DNA of 34,708 bases, from positions 1-34,708 of the forward strand of contig DJWG01000113.1 of the NCBI GenBank assembly GCA_002440945.1, in the 5' to 3' direction. The translations under genes were made by a program, and so were the position numbers. A model generated the notes under the pieces. The model was given only the letters and a program-made list of their open reading frames with translations, made no database searches and had not been told where the DNA came from. Below are positions 16,846 to 24,790 of the stretch, piece after piece; position 1 is the stretch's first letter; the number at the start of each line of letters is the position of its first letter. The DNA is from Rhodobacteraceae bacterium UBA6236 (GTDB lineage Bacteria > Pseudomonadota > Alphaproteobacteria > Rhodobacterales > Rhodobacteraceae).

Positions 16846-18603
16846 TTGTCCAAGAAGGATCGGTTTTCAGGGGTCGTGGGCGAGCTGCGCCGACAGATGC
16901 CCCTGCTTGTGCTGTTGAGTTGCGTTCTGAACCTGACGCTGCTGGTCGGCGCGATCTACATGCTCCAGGTTTATGACAGGGTTCTGACCAGCGGTTCTGT
17001 GGACACGCTCATCTGGCTGACCGGAATCGCCGTCTTCGTGATCGTGATCTACGGCATTCTGGAACGGGCGCGGCGCCAGATCCTTTCCCGCGCTTCGGGG
17101 TTTCTCGAACGGGAACTTGCGCACGCAACGCTGAAACACACGCTCGAAGCTCGCTTGGCCGGAGTTGAACCAAAGGCCACCCTGCGCGATGTCGCCGACT
17201 TGCGCAGCATATATCAGGGAGAGGTTTTTGCAGCGGCGCTCGATGCCCCTTGGAGCGTCCTGTTTCTGGCGGTGATCTGGTTGCTGCACCCGGTGCTAGG
17301 CTTGGTCGCAACATGCGGTGTGATCCTTTTGCTGATCATAGCCGTCACTCAGGATCTGCTTATCCGGGAAGACCAGGTTTATCTTGGCGCCGCGTTGCGA
17401 GAGGTGAACGAAGAGGCCGTCCGCCTTGGCGATGCAGGTGAAACGCTGGCGCCTTTGGGAATGACCGAAGCGCTTTTCGACCGCTGGCGCGCAAGACAGA
17501 CCCGGATGAGGATCAGACAACAGCGGGTGACCGACACTCTGACGACCGCCTTAAGCATCAGCCGTTCGGTCCGCCTTGCTTTGCAGGTCGCAATCCTGGG
17601 AGTGGGGGCCTACCTGGTTCTGGATGCCCGTATCGGGGCGGGGGCTATGGTGGCGGCCTCGATCATCCAGGGCAGGGCACTTGCGCCGATCGAAAAGGCC
17701 ACCACGGTATGGAGCCGGTTCGTGGCGGCACGAATGGCCAGGATGCGGCTGCATCAGATGCACGAGGGTCTGGCCAACAAGGAAGAACAGATCGCTTTGC
17801 CGCGTCCGGCGGGGCAGCTTGATGTTGCAGGCGTCTCCTACCAATCTGCGGGCGCGCCCGCCCCGATCCTGCAGAGCCTGACCTTTTCGCTCCGCGCGGG
17901 TGAAACCTGCGCCATCATCGGCCCTTCGGGGTCTGGAAAAACGACCTTGTGCCGGTTGATCGTCGGAGCCTGGGATCCAACGCGTGGCAGTATTCGCCTG
18001 GACGGAGCAGAGGTAAGGGACTGGGACGCACGCCGGCTCGGGCCGCACATCGGCTATCTGCCCCAGACAGTGCAGTTGTTCCCAGGCACTATTGCAGAAA
18101 ACATCGCAAGGTTCGGAGATCTGGACAGTGGCCGCATAATCGCTGCTGCGAAGCGCGCCGGTGTCCATGATCTGATCCTGCGACTCCCGAAAGGGTATGA
18201 CACAGAAGTGGGTCAACACAAGGCGACGGTATCATTGGGCCAACAGCAGTTGATCTGTCTTGCGCGGGCATTTTACGGAGACCCATCGCTGATCGTGTTG
18301 GATGAGCCGAATTCGAACCTGGATGGCAACGGCGAAAGAGCCCTCTTCGAAGCCGTATTGTGCCTGAAGGGAACCGGAACGACGGTTCTTGTCGTGACGC
18401 ATCGGGCGCAAATCCTGAATGCCCTCGATAAGGTCCTGGTGTTGAGGAATGGCATCCTGGCCGCATTCGACGACCGTGCAAATGTATTGCGCCCAACGCC
18501 TCAGCCAGAACATGTCAGTCCCCTTCCAAAGGGAGAAACACCATCCGCAGCGATTCCGATCGAAGACTGGAAGCGCGCCGCGGGACTTGGGGGTGCCGAA
18601 TGA
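16846..18603 (+). CDS. Type I secretion ABC permease/ATPase (PrtD family)
   Basis: The 585-residue inner-membrane exporter powers type I secretion. The first about 310 residues hold the membrane domain (LVLLSCVLNLTLLVGAIYML, and TLIWLTGIAVFVIVIYGIL). The ATPase has Walker A IGPSGSGKTTL, Q-loop GYLPQ, Walker B LIVLDEPNSNLD and H-loop VVTHR. There is no C39 peptidase domain, which fits PrtD/PrsD rather than bacteriocin exporters. The ABC signature is unusual: VSLGQ (462-466) instead of LSGGQ. Start choice: AAGGGG at 16832-16837 is well spaced for TTG 16846; GTG 16837 would have no spacing. The stop overlaps the HlyD-type gene. The RTX protein at 36-2003 is the obvious candidate cargo in the window. 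Confidence 0.9.
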   Translation: MSKKDRFSGVVGELRRQMPLLVLLSCVLNLTLLVGAIYMLQVYDRVLTSGSVDTLIWLTGIAVFVIVIYGILERARRQILSRASGFLERELAHATLKHTLEARLAGVEPKATLRDVADLRSIYQGEVFAAALDAPWSVLFLAVIWLLHPVLGLVATCGVILLLIIAVTQDLLIREDQVYLGAALREVNEEAVRLGDAGETLAPLGMTEALFDRWRARQTRMRIRQQRVTDTLTTALSISRSVRLALQVAILGVGAYLVLDARIGAGAMVAASIIQGRALAPIEKATTVWSRFVAARMARMRLHQMHEGLANKEEQIALPRPAGQLDVAGVSYQSAGAPAPILQSLTFSLRAGETCAIIGPSGSGKTTLCRLIVGAWDPTRGSIRLDGAEVRDWDARRLGPHIGYLPQTVQLFPGTIAENIARFGDLDSGRIIAAAKRAGVHDLILRLPKGYDTEVGQHKATVSLGQQQLICLARAFYGDPSLIVLDEPNSNLDGNGERALFEAVLCLKGTGTTVLVVTHRAQILNALDKVLVLRNGILAAFDDRANVLRPTPQPEHVSPLPKGETPSAAIPIEDWKRAAGLGGAE

Positions 18604-20099
18604 ATGTGCCCGCCGCTGCCTGGCCCGAAGAATGGCTGGGTCATTTTCAGAAGATGCTGGACCGCTTCGATGATATCGCAAGTGGTCAGCTGACCGTTGC
18701 AGGATTTATCCCAGATACGGAAATCGGGGTATTTGCCGGAGTCCTTGTTCTGCTTTTGGCAGGCGTGCAGTTCTGGCGTCGCACTGCAGATGCAGCCCTT
18801 GCCTTAGATAATGAACCTCTTGCGGTATTGACACATGGTCCGCGACGGACGGCGCTGATTGCTGTAGCGCTCCTAATCAGCGGACTTGGCGGTTGGTCCT
18901 GGTTCGCACCTCTCACAAGCGCGACCGCCGCGTTGGGGGTGGTCGCCCCCGATGGTAACCGGAAATCCGTGCAGCATCTCGAAGGCGGTATCGTGAAGGA
19001 AATTCGGATTCGCGAAGGTGTGCATGTTGAACAAGGGCAGCCACTTCTCATCATCGACGACACGCAAGTGCGCGCGCACTTGGACGAAGTCGTCAAAAGC
19101 TATCACCATCTTCTTGCAACCGAGGCGCGGTTTGAAGCGATGATCCAGGGGAAATCGGATATTGCCTTTCCGTCGGATATAACCTCCCTGCCTTCCGATC
19201 AGCGGCTCGCTGTTACCGAAAGCCAGTCAAGCGGTTTCCAAAGCTGGCTTTCCATTCAAAAGGTTCAGATCGATGTTATTGAAGCACGCATCCGACAGTT
19301 GAACGATCAGAAATCCGGCCTTCTGGGGGTAGTCGAGGCCAAGAAGCGACAGCTTGCATTGATGCGGGACGAAATTTCCACCACTGAAGAACTCGTCTCC
19401 CGCGGGCTTGAACGCCGACCGCGGCTTTTGCAAATCCTGCGTGGCGAAGCCGAGCTTGAAGCGGAGGTCGTGGCCAACCTGTCCCAATTGGAAGAGATCC
19501 AGCAAAAGATCGGCGAAGCGCGCCTGCAGTTGGCTGGAATGCAAGAAACCGCATCCGAAACAGCAAGCCGCGAACTGGCTGATATCCGGCGCAGTCTGAG
19601 CGAAGTGCGAACCAGAATTCCTGCGATTAACGACCAACTTGCGCGGACCATCGTTCGGGCTCCAGTCTCGGGCACCGTAATGGGGCTTCAAATTTCCGCC
19701 GCATCCGAGGTTGTCAGGCCCGGCATGACATTGCTGGAGATTGTCCCAGATAACGCATCTTTGGTTATCAATGCAAGAATTAGACCTGCGGATATAGATC
19801 GCATCTCAGCCGGAATGACGGCGCAGGTCATATTGCCGGCATATCAGCAGAAGTCCCTGCCGAAGATTTATGGAATTCTCGACTCCATCAGTGCTGATCG
19901 TTTTTCGGATGAGAGGTCCGGGGAGCAGTATTTTCTGGCGAAAATCAGCGTCGAGAAGGAGGAATTGGCGAAGTTGGGCGATGCAAGAATGCTGACAGGG
20001 ATGTCTGCAGAAGTGATGGTCGTCCAAGCGGAGACGACCTTGATACGATATTTGATGGATCCGATCTTGGCATCGTTTCGGCGCAGTTTCCATCAATAG
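18600..20099 (+). CDS. HlyD-family type I secretion adaptor (PrtE-like)
   Basis: This 499-residue periplasmic adaptor links the ABC permease to an outer-membrane TolC-type duct. After an N-terminal region with a hydrophobic stretch (about 43-60), a second membrane anchor lies at about 80-98. The biotinyl-lipoyl-like hairpin domain follows: KSVQHLEGGIVKEIRIREG then QPLLIIDDTQV. Long helices run from about 160 to 345, then the second lipoyl half RTIVRAPVSGTVMGLQI. The C-terminal part is a beta-barrel with LEIVPDNASLVI. All are standard for the family. GC content falls to about 40% in places (24 of 60 bases at 19741-19800), well below the flanking EPS genes. No outer-membrane TolC partner is encoded nearby. 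Confidence 0.92.
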   Translation: MNVPAAAWPEEWLGHFQKMLDRFDDIASGQLTVAGFIPDTEIGVFAGVLVLLLAGVQFWRRTADAALALDNEPLAVLTHGPRRTALIAVALLISGLGGWSWFAPLTSATAALGVVAPDGNRKSVQHLEGGIVKEIRIREGVHVEQGQPLLIIDDTQVRAHLDEVVKSYHHLLATEARFEAMIQGKSDIAFPSDITSLPSDQRLAVTESQSSGFQSWLSIQKVQIDVIEARIRQLNDQKSGLLGVVEAKKRQLALMRDEISTTEELVSRGLERRPRLLQILRGEAELEAEVVANLSQLEEIQQKIGEARLQLAGMQETASETASRELADIRRSLSEVRTRIPAINDQLARTIVRAPVSGTVMGLQISAASEVVRPGMTLLEIVPDNASLVINARIRPADIDRISAGMTAQVILPAYQQKSLPKIYGILDSISADRFSDERSGEQYFLAKISVEKEELAKLGDARMLTGMSAEVMVVQAETTLIRYLMDPILASFRRSFHQ

Positions 20100-20303
20100 C
20101 GCCGGCGTTGTCAGCGGTTTGAGGCGTAGAGTGCCGAGTGGCCTCGCTGAAAAATTGAGACTGGTTCGCATTTATCCGACGGCACCGCCATACTGTAGTT
20201 AAATAGCGGACCGCCACGGGACCCGATGCTCAAGAGCCCACGGACTGAAGAATTAGATGCCCTGTTCCGCCCGATCACCTGTAACGCATGCATTTGGCCA
20301 AAG
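20100..20303. other. Intergenic gap between convergent secretion and manB genes
   Basis: This 204-bp segment lies between two converging genes. I looked for a bidirectional terminator and found only weak candidates. GAGGC at 20120 pairs with GCCTC near 20140, with a 15-base loop and no T-run after it. No coding sequence with a ribosome site is visible. The segment is moderately AT-rich in the middle (around 20150-20215), like the end of the HlyD gene, and then returns to the composition of manB. Confidence 0.4.
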
Positions 20304-21719
20304 TCACTCTGGCGCCTCTTGCGCCGGTGCTTCACCCATCGACTTCATGCCACGGATACGCGCCAGCGTCTCGCGTACAAGGGCCGCCGCCAGTTCGGCG
20401 GTGTCCGCCTCGGCATAGCAGCGCAGTTCCGGGGCGTTGCCGGATGGCCGGAGGTGCAGGATCGCGCCGTCGGCAAAGGTGATGCGCAGTCCGTCGGTGT
20501 GGTCGACGTGGCTTTCATGGCTGCGGGCAAAGACCTTCGCGCGTGCGGCCTGGCTTGCCGACAGTTCTGCAAGCAGGCCCTGGGACCAACCGGTCGGCAC
20601 CTCGGCCAGCCGGTCCGAAGCGGTCGCGCGGGCGGGAAGCGTGGCGGTGAGCCCTGCAATCGACAGGCCCCGCGCTTTTGCGAGGCCGAGCGTTGCGATG
20701 ATCGGCAGGAAGGCGTCGCGGGTCAGAAGCGGCGCGATGGGGCCCGCGGGCCCGGCGGCTTCGAACCCAAGAAGAAATCCGCCATTGGCCTCGAACCCCG
20801 CGACCCTGGCCTCGGGTTCGGCCATCAGGGTTGCCATTCCGGCGATGACGTAAGGCGAACCGATGCGGGTGCGCAGGGTGTCGCGGAAATGGCCCGAGGT
20901 TTCGATCAGGGTGTTGGACGAGATCGGCGTGACGATCGACCGCGCGCCAAACGACAGGGCCGTCAGCGTCCCGATCATGTCGCCGGGGATCAACCGGCCG
21001 GCCGCGTCTGTCAGAAGCGGGCGATCTGCATCCCCATCGGTCGAGACGATCGCGTCGAAGCCGCCTTCAGCTGCCCAGTCCGCCAGCATCTTCTGCGTGG
21101 CATCGCTGACGGCCTCGGTATCGACGGGAACGAAGGTATCGCTGCGGCCCAGCGGGGTGACGGTCGAGCCGAGGGTTTCCAGAACCTCGGCCAGCAGGTC
21201 GCGCGCGACGGAACTGTGCTGGTAAAGCCCGATCCGCAGCCCTTGCAGCGCACCGCCATAAGCCAAGATGTAGCGCCGGGCATAGTCGGCGCGGGCAGCC
21301 GGTGCATCCTTCGCACAGGCCCTGACGGCGGGGTCGGCTTTGGAAAGCTTGGCCAGGATGGCGGCCTCGTCGGTCTTGGTGATCTCGCCCGTGCGGCCGA
21401 AGAACTTCAGGCCATTGCGGTCGGCGGGGATATGGCTCCCGGTGATCATGATCGACGGCGCGCCCGCGGATATCGCCGCAAGCGCAAGGGCGGGCGTCGG
21501 CACTTCGCCGCAATCGAGAACCCGGCACTCCATCGCCAATGCGGCATCCGCCACCGCCGCCGATATCCGCGGTGAGGATGGCCGCAAGTCGCGTCCGATC
21601 ATGACCGTGCCGCCGTGCCCGATCACCTTCAGGAAGGCTTGCGTGTAGCTGGCGCAGACATCATCCGACAGTTCGGCCACAAGTCCCCGCAGTCCGCTTG
21701 TTCCGAATTTCGCTGCCAT
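20304..21719 (-). CDS. manB: Phosphomannomutase / phosphohexomutase
   Basis: The 471-residue cytoplasmic enzyme interconverts mannose 6-phosphate and mannose 1-phosphate (possibly glucose phosphates as well), feeding GDP-mannose synthesis. It shows the four alpha-phosphohexomutase sites. The phosphoserine loop is ITGSHIPADRNGLKF with S95. The metal loop is STDGDADRP (D218, D220, D222). The sugar-selecting loop is FEANGGFLLG (E300). The C-terminal phosphate loop is RPSGNAPELRCY. The GSHIP form of the serine loop is one of the usual variants. The ATG at 21719 is preceded by a GGGGA ribosome site. manC is divergently placed 443 bp away, so both halves of the GDP-mannose route are present. The symbol follows function; phosphoglucomutase activity cannot be ruled out. 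Confidence 0.88.
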   Translation of the reverse strand: MAAKFGTSGLRGLVAELSDDVCASYTQAFLKVIGHGGTVMIGRDLRPSSPRISAAVADAALAMECRVLDCGEVPTPALALAAISAGAPSIMITGSHIPADRNGLKFFGRTGEITKTDEAAILAKLSKADPAVRACAKDAPAARADYARRYILAYGGALQGLRIGLYQHSSVARDLLAEVLETLGSTVTPLGRSDTFVPVDTEAVSDATQKMLADWAAEGGFDAIVSTDGDADRPLLTDAAGRLIPGDMIGTLTALSFGARSIVTPISSNTLIETSGHFRDTLRTRIGSPYVIAGMATLMAEPEARVAGFEANGGFLLGFEAAGPAGPIAPLLTRDAFLPIIATLGLAKARGLSIAGLTATLPARATASDRLAEVPTGWSQGLLAELSASQAARAKVFARSHESHVDHTDGLRITFADGAILHLRPSGNAPELRCYAEADTAELAAALVRETLARIRGMKSMGEAPAQEAPE

Positions 21720-22162
21720 GATTCCCCGTTCTTTCTGCCGTCCGGCACCCGAGCTCCCGCGCCATGAAAGAGTATAAAGCCCTGAACGAGGCTCCGCAGC
21801 CTCGCACTGCGATTTTCGCGGAGGCGTTCCAGAACCCGAGAGAGCAGGGCGGTCACCTTACTTCGATATCCGAAGCAAATGCAGGCGTTCGCTGAAACTG
21901 TTTCCTCTGCCCCAGGAAACGCGTGGTCTGGCACGAGGGAAGATCGCGTTTCCGACGAAGGAAGGATATGGTGTGCGAAAGTTTCGGGCTCTCGAAGGCT
22001 GGTGTTCTGGATGTGCAGCTTATGACTGGCGCGTGCGTGCGGCAGATGACAGGATCGCCGCAAATTCAATGACGTGCCCGACAAGGACCGGAATTCCCTG
22101 GCGACGATCCGGGTGGCGTGACTGCAAGACGTCCCTGTCCACGCGAAAGGTGGAGGAGTAGC
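21720..22162. promoter_or_regulatory. Hairpin-rich divergent manB/manC control region
   Basis: This 443-bp region has no convincing gene and must carry promoters for both flanking genes. It holds a run of inverted repeats. CGAGGCT (21787-21793) pairs with AGCCTCG (21798-21804). CTTCG (21861-21865) pairs with CGAAG (21871-21875). GTTTCCT (21900-21906) pairs with AGGAAAC (21914-21920). A likely manB promoter on the minus strand has -10 TATACT at 21776-21771. Its -35 position (about 21799-21794) falls inside the first palindrome. GGAGGAG at 22152-22158 is the manC ribosome site. A 62-codon frame from 21973 that stops one base before manC is probably chance. Confidence 0.45.
21771..21799 (-). promoter_or_regulatory. 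Candidate manB promoter overlapping a palindrome
   Basis: Reading leftward, TATACT (five of six to the consensus) lies about 50 bases before the manB start. At a 17-base spacer the -35 hexamer is CTGCGG, a poor match. It lies inside the 7-bp-arm palindrome 21787-21804. A weak -35 covered by a palindrome suggests activator or repressor control. This was picked out by eye and has not been tested. Confidence 0.33.
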
Positions 22163-23569
22163 ATGACCGACAATATCCTTCCGGTGGTCCTTTGCGGCGG
22201 AACAGGAACCCGGCTTTGGCCGGTGTCGCGCGAGGGCATGGCCAAGCAGCTCCTGCCGATCATGGGCGACGAGACGATGTTGCAGATGACGCTGCGCCGG
22301 GTGAAGGCGGAGGATTTTGCAGACCCCATGGTCATCGGCGCCCATGCGGTGCGCTTCACGATCCGCGATCAGGTCGAAAGCGTGGCGCCGCAGGCCCGCG
22401 TCGTGATCGAGCCGGAGCGGCGCGATACCTTGGCGGCCGTGCTGCTGGCCGCCGCGATTGCGGCCACGGAAAACCCCGATGCCGTGCTTGCGGTGATGCC
22501 TTCGGATCACCTGATCCGGGACACGGCGGCCTTCCTGAGCGCGATCCGCACCGCCGCGGCATCCGTGCGCAGGGCGGGCATCGCGATCATCGGTGTCCTG
22601 CCGACCGCCCCGGCAACCGGGTATGGCTATATCAAGCCCGGCGAACCGGCCGGCGATGGAACCTTTGCCGTCCGGCAGTTCGTCGAAAAACCCGACGAAG
22701 CGCGGGCAAGGCAGCTGATCGACGAAGGGTGTCTCTGGAATGCCGGGGTTTTCTGCTTCCGTGCCGGTTGGCTGATCGAGGCGCTCCGCGAGGTTGACCC
22801 CGAGGCGGTCGACCTGGCCGAAAAGGCCGTGATCGAGATGCGGCAGGATCTTGGGATGTGGGTTCCCGGGGCGACCTTCGCGCAGATCCGCTCCATCTCT
22901 TTCGATCACGGCTTCATGGAGAAGACCGCCGATGCGCGTGTCGTGCCGGGCGACTTCCACTGGTCCGATGTCGGTGACTGGGCGGCGGTCTGGGTGGAAT
23001 CCGAAAAAGACGGGGCCGGGAACGCAATCAGGGGCGATGGTTTTGCCCTGGATGCAAGGGACAACCTGATCCATTCCGAAGGCCGGCTTGTCTGCGCCGT
23101 GGGGGTCGAAGGTCTGGCCATCATCGAAACCCCCGATGCGATCATGGTTGCCCCGCGCGAGAGGGCGCAGGACGTCAAGGAACTGGTCGGTGCGCTGAAG
23201 GGCGCGAACCGGGCCGAGGCAGTCGAACACATCCGCAATCACCGGCCCTGGGGCTGGTATCAGACGATGGACCTGGGCGAACGGCATCGCGTCAAAAGGA
23301 TCGTGGTGAAGCCGGGCGCGAAACTTTCCTTGCAGAAACACCATCACCGGGCCGAACATTGGGTCGTCGTGCGCGGCACCGCCGAAGTGACGGTGAATGG
23401 CACCGTCTCGATCCTGCATGAAAATGAAAGCATCTTCATGCCCATCGGCTCGATCCACCGGCTTGCCAATCCGGGGCGCATTCCTGTCGAAATCATCGAG
23501 GTGCAAACCGGCACCTATCTGGAAGAGGATGACATCGTGCGGATCGAAGACGAATTCGGCCGGATCTGA
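22163..23569 (+). CDS. manC: Mannose-1-phosphate guanylyltransferase / mannose-6-phosphate isomerase
   Basis: The 468-residue bifunctional enzyme makes GDP-mannose from mannose 1-phosphate and GTP, and also isomerises fructose 6-phosphate to mannose 6-phosphate. The N-terminal nucleotidyltransferase domain (about 1-335) has VVLCGGTGTRLWPVSR, KQLLPI, VMPSDHLI and FVEKPDEA. The C-terminal cupin (about 345-468) begins RPWGWYQTMDLG and has the metal-binding HHHRAEHWVVV and FMPIGSIHRLANPG. The length of about 470 residues is standard for AlgA/ManC/CpsB enzymes. ATG 22163 is fixed by GGAGGAG 4 bases upstream; an earlier in-frame start at 22118 adds residues with no family match. With manB it provides the mannose donor for the glycosyltransferases here. 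Confidence 0.95.
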   Translation: MTDNILPVVLCGGTGTRLWPVSREGMAKQLLPIMGDETMLQMTLRRVKAEDFADPMVIGAHAVRFTIRDQVESVAPQARVVIEPERRDTLAAVLLAAAIAATENPDAVLAVMPSDHLIRDTAAFLSAIRTAAASVRRAGIAIIGVLPTAPATGYGYIKPGEPAGDGTFAVRQFVEKPDEARARQLIDEGCLWNAGVFCFRAGWLIEALREVDPEAVDLAEKAVIEMRQDLGMWVPGATFAQIRSISFDHGFMEKTADARVVPGDFHWSDVGDWAAVWVESEKDGAGNAIRGDGFALDARDNLIHSEGRLVCAVGVEGLAIIETPDAIMVAPRERAQDVKELVGALKGANRAEAVEHIRNHRPWGWYQTMDLGERHRVKRIVVKPGAKLSLQKHHHRAEHWVVVRGTAEVTVNGTVSILHENESIFMPIGSIHRLANPGRIPVEIIEVQTGTYLEEDDIVRIEDEFGRI

Positions 23570-23647
23570 TATGGCTGGCAGCGGCGGCGCAGAATTGTCG
23601 CTGCGCCCAGACGAGTGGAACGAGAGTTACGAGCAAAGGTTTTCCAG

Positions 23648-24790
23648 ATGGCCAACGATACCCCCCGCATCACGCCGCTTCATGTCGTGGAGATGCAGAC
23701 CCTGTTCGGCGTGGGCGGCATAACCCGGCATGTGCTTTCGCTCAGGGACTGGATGCGTGCGCGGGGTCACAGGATCACGCTTGTCGGAACCCCGTCGGAC
23801 TGGGCCGGTCCGCAGTCCGAGCCGGATTTCTTCGATTTGCCGACGAAATCCGTGTCGGGCGAGGGGGGATCGGTTCCGGCGCGGCTGCTGGCGGCGGGCC
23901 GTGCGGCAAGGTCGATGCGGCGCTGGTTGAAAAGCAATCGGGTCGATCTGATCCACGCCCATGAATCGGCCCCGGCGCTGGTCGCGCACCTTGCGCGCAT
24001 GGGCCTCGGGGTGCCGCTTGCGGTAACCTATCACGGGTCCGAACCGGCGCGCATCGAATCCTTCGGCAAGATTGCCTCCAGGGCCGATCTGGTCATCACG
24101 CCATCGCACCGGTCCGCCGATGATCTGGAAAAGATCGGCGGCGTGCCGAAATCAAAGCTCAAGGTGCTTGGTCTTGGGGTCGCCCCCGCGCCCGACGATC
24201 CCGCCGATGAGGTCGCGGCGCTGCGGGCAAAGCTGCTGAACGGCGGCGAACGGCTTGTCGTCACGGTGGCGCGGCTTGAATATCAGAAGGGCATCGATCT
24301 CTTGATCGAGGCCATCGCCCGGATCATCCCCGACCATCCCGGCTGGCGGTTCGTGGTGGCGGGCGACGGGCAGGACGAAGCGAAGCTGAGGACGATGGCG
24401 CAGAACAGGGGGGTGGCCGGCCACCTGACGTTCGTCGGTCGCGTCAACCGCCCGCATCTTTACCTGCGCGCCGCGGATCTGTTCCTTCTGACCTCGCGCT
24501 GGGAGGCGCTGCCCTTCACCATCGTCGAAGCTTTTCAGGCGGGTATCCCTGCCGTGGCCACGGCCTGTTCCGGCGTGGTGGAACTGATCGACGGCCAAGT
24601 GGGCGCGGTCGCACCCGTCGGCGATATTGACGAGATAACGCGGCAGGTGCAGCGCATCCTGGAAGACGACGCGCTGCGCACCCGCATGGCGGCCGCCGCG
24701 CTGGAGAAGTCAAAGCTCGACCGGTTCAACCCGGACTGGGTCCACCAGCAGTTCGAGGATACCTATCATCGGCTGGGGCGCCGGGGTTAA
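23648..24790 (+). CDS. GT4-family glycosyltransferase
   Basis: This GT-B enzyme has 380 residues. The N-terminal glycine-rich loop FGVGGITRHVLSL marks the acceptor-side domain. VARLEYQKGIDLLIEAI and VGRVNRPHLYLRAADLFLL precede the EX7E-type donor site (WEALPFTIVEAFQAG, then GIPAVAT). It should use a nucleotide sugar, plausibly GDP-mannose given the adjacent manC, to extend the lipid-linked oligosaccharide; the donor is inferred from context. ATG 23648 follows AAAGG at nine bases; a GTG at 23615 in frame is the alternative. The stop lies inside a GTTAAC palindrome shared with the convergent epimerase gene. Confidence 0.9.
   Translation: MANDTPRITPLHVVEMQTLFGVGGITRHVLSLRDWMRARGHRITLVGTPSDWAGPQSEPDFFDLPTKSVSGEGGSVPARLLAAGRAARSMRRWLKSNRVDLIHAHESAPALVAHLARMGLGVPLAVTYHGSEPARIESFGKIASRADLVITPSHRSADDLEKIGGVPKSKLKVLGLGVAPAPDDPADEVAALRAKLLNGGERLVVTVARLEYQKGIDLLIEAIARIIPDHPGWRFVVAGDGQDEAKLRTMAQNRGVAGHLTFVGRVNRPHLYLRAADLFLLTSRWEALPFTIVEAFQAGIPAVATACSGVVELIDGQVGAVAPVGDIDEITRQVQRILEDDALRTRMAAAALEKSKLDRFNPDWVHQQFEDTYHRLGRRG

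Noticed and set aside
20100..20160. Terminator after the HlyD gene
   Set aside because: GAGGC/GCCTC pairs over a 15-base loop and is followed by GCTGAAAAATTG, not a T-run.
20226..21575. Long plus-strand frame of 449 codons opposite manB
   Set aside because: It is an antisense shadow of a gene with all phosphohexomutase motifs; the composition is arginine/glycine-rich and lacks any domain.
21973..22161. 62-codon frame ending one base before manC
   Set aside because: GTG start with no strong ribosome site, no recognisable motif, and unusual tryptophan/arginine-rich composition; probably chance in a regulatory region.
21629..23506. Long minus-strand frame of 625 codons across the manB/manC region
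   Set aside because: Antisense shadow of manC, histidine/arginine-rich, no ribosome site and no family motif. The same applies to the 702-codon minus frame opposite the E1-like gene.
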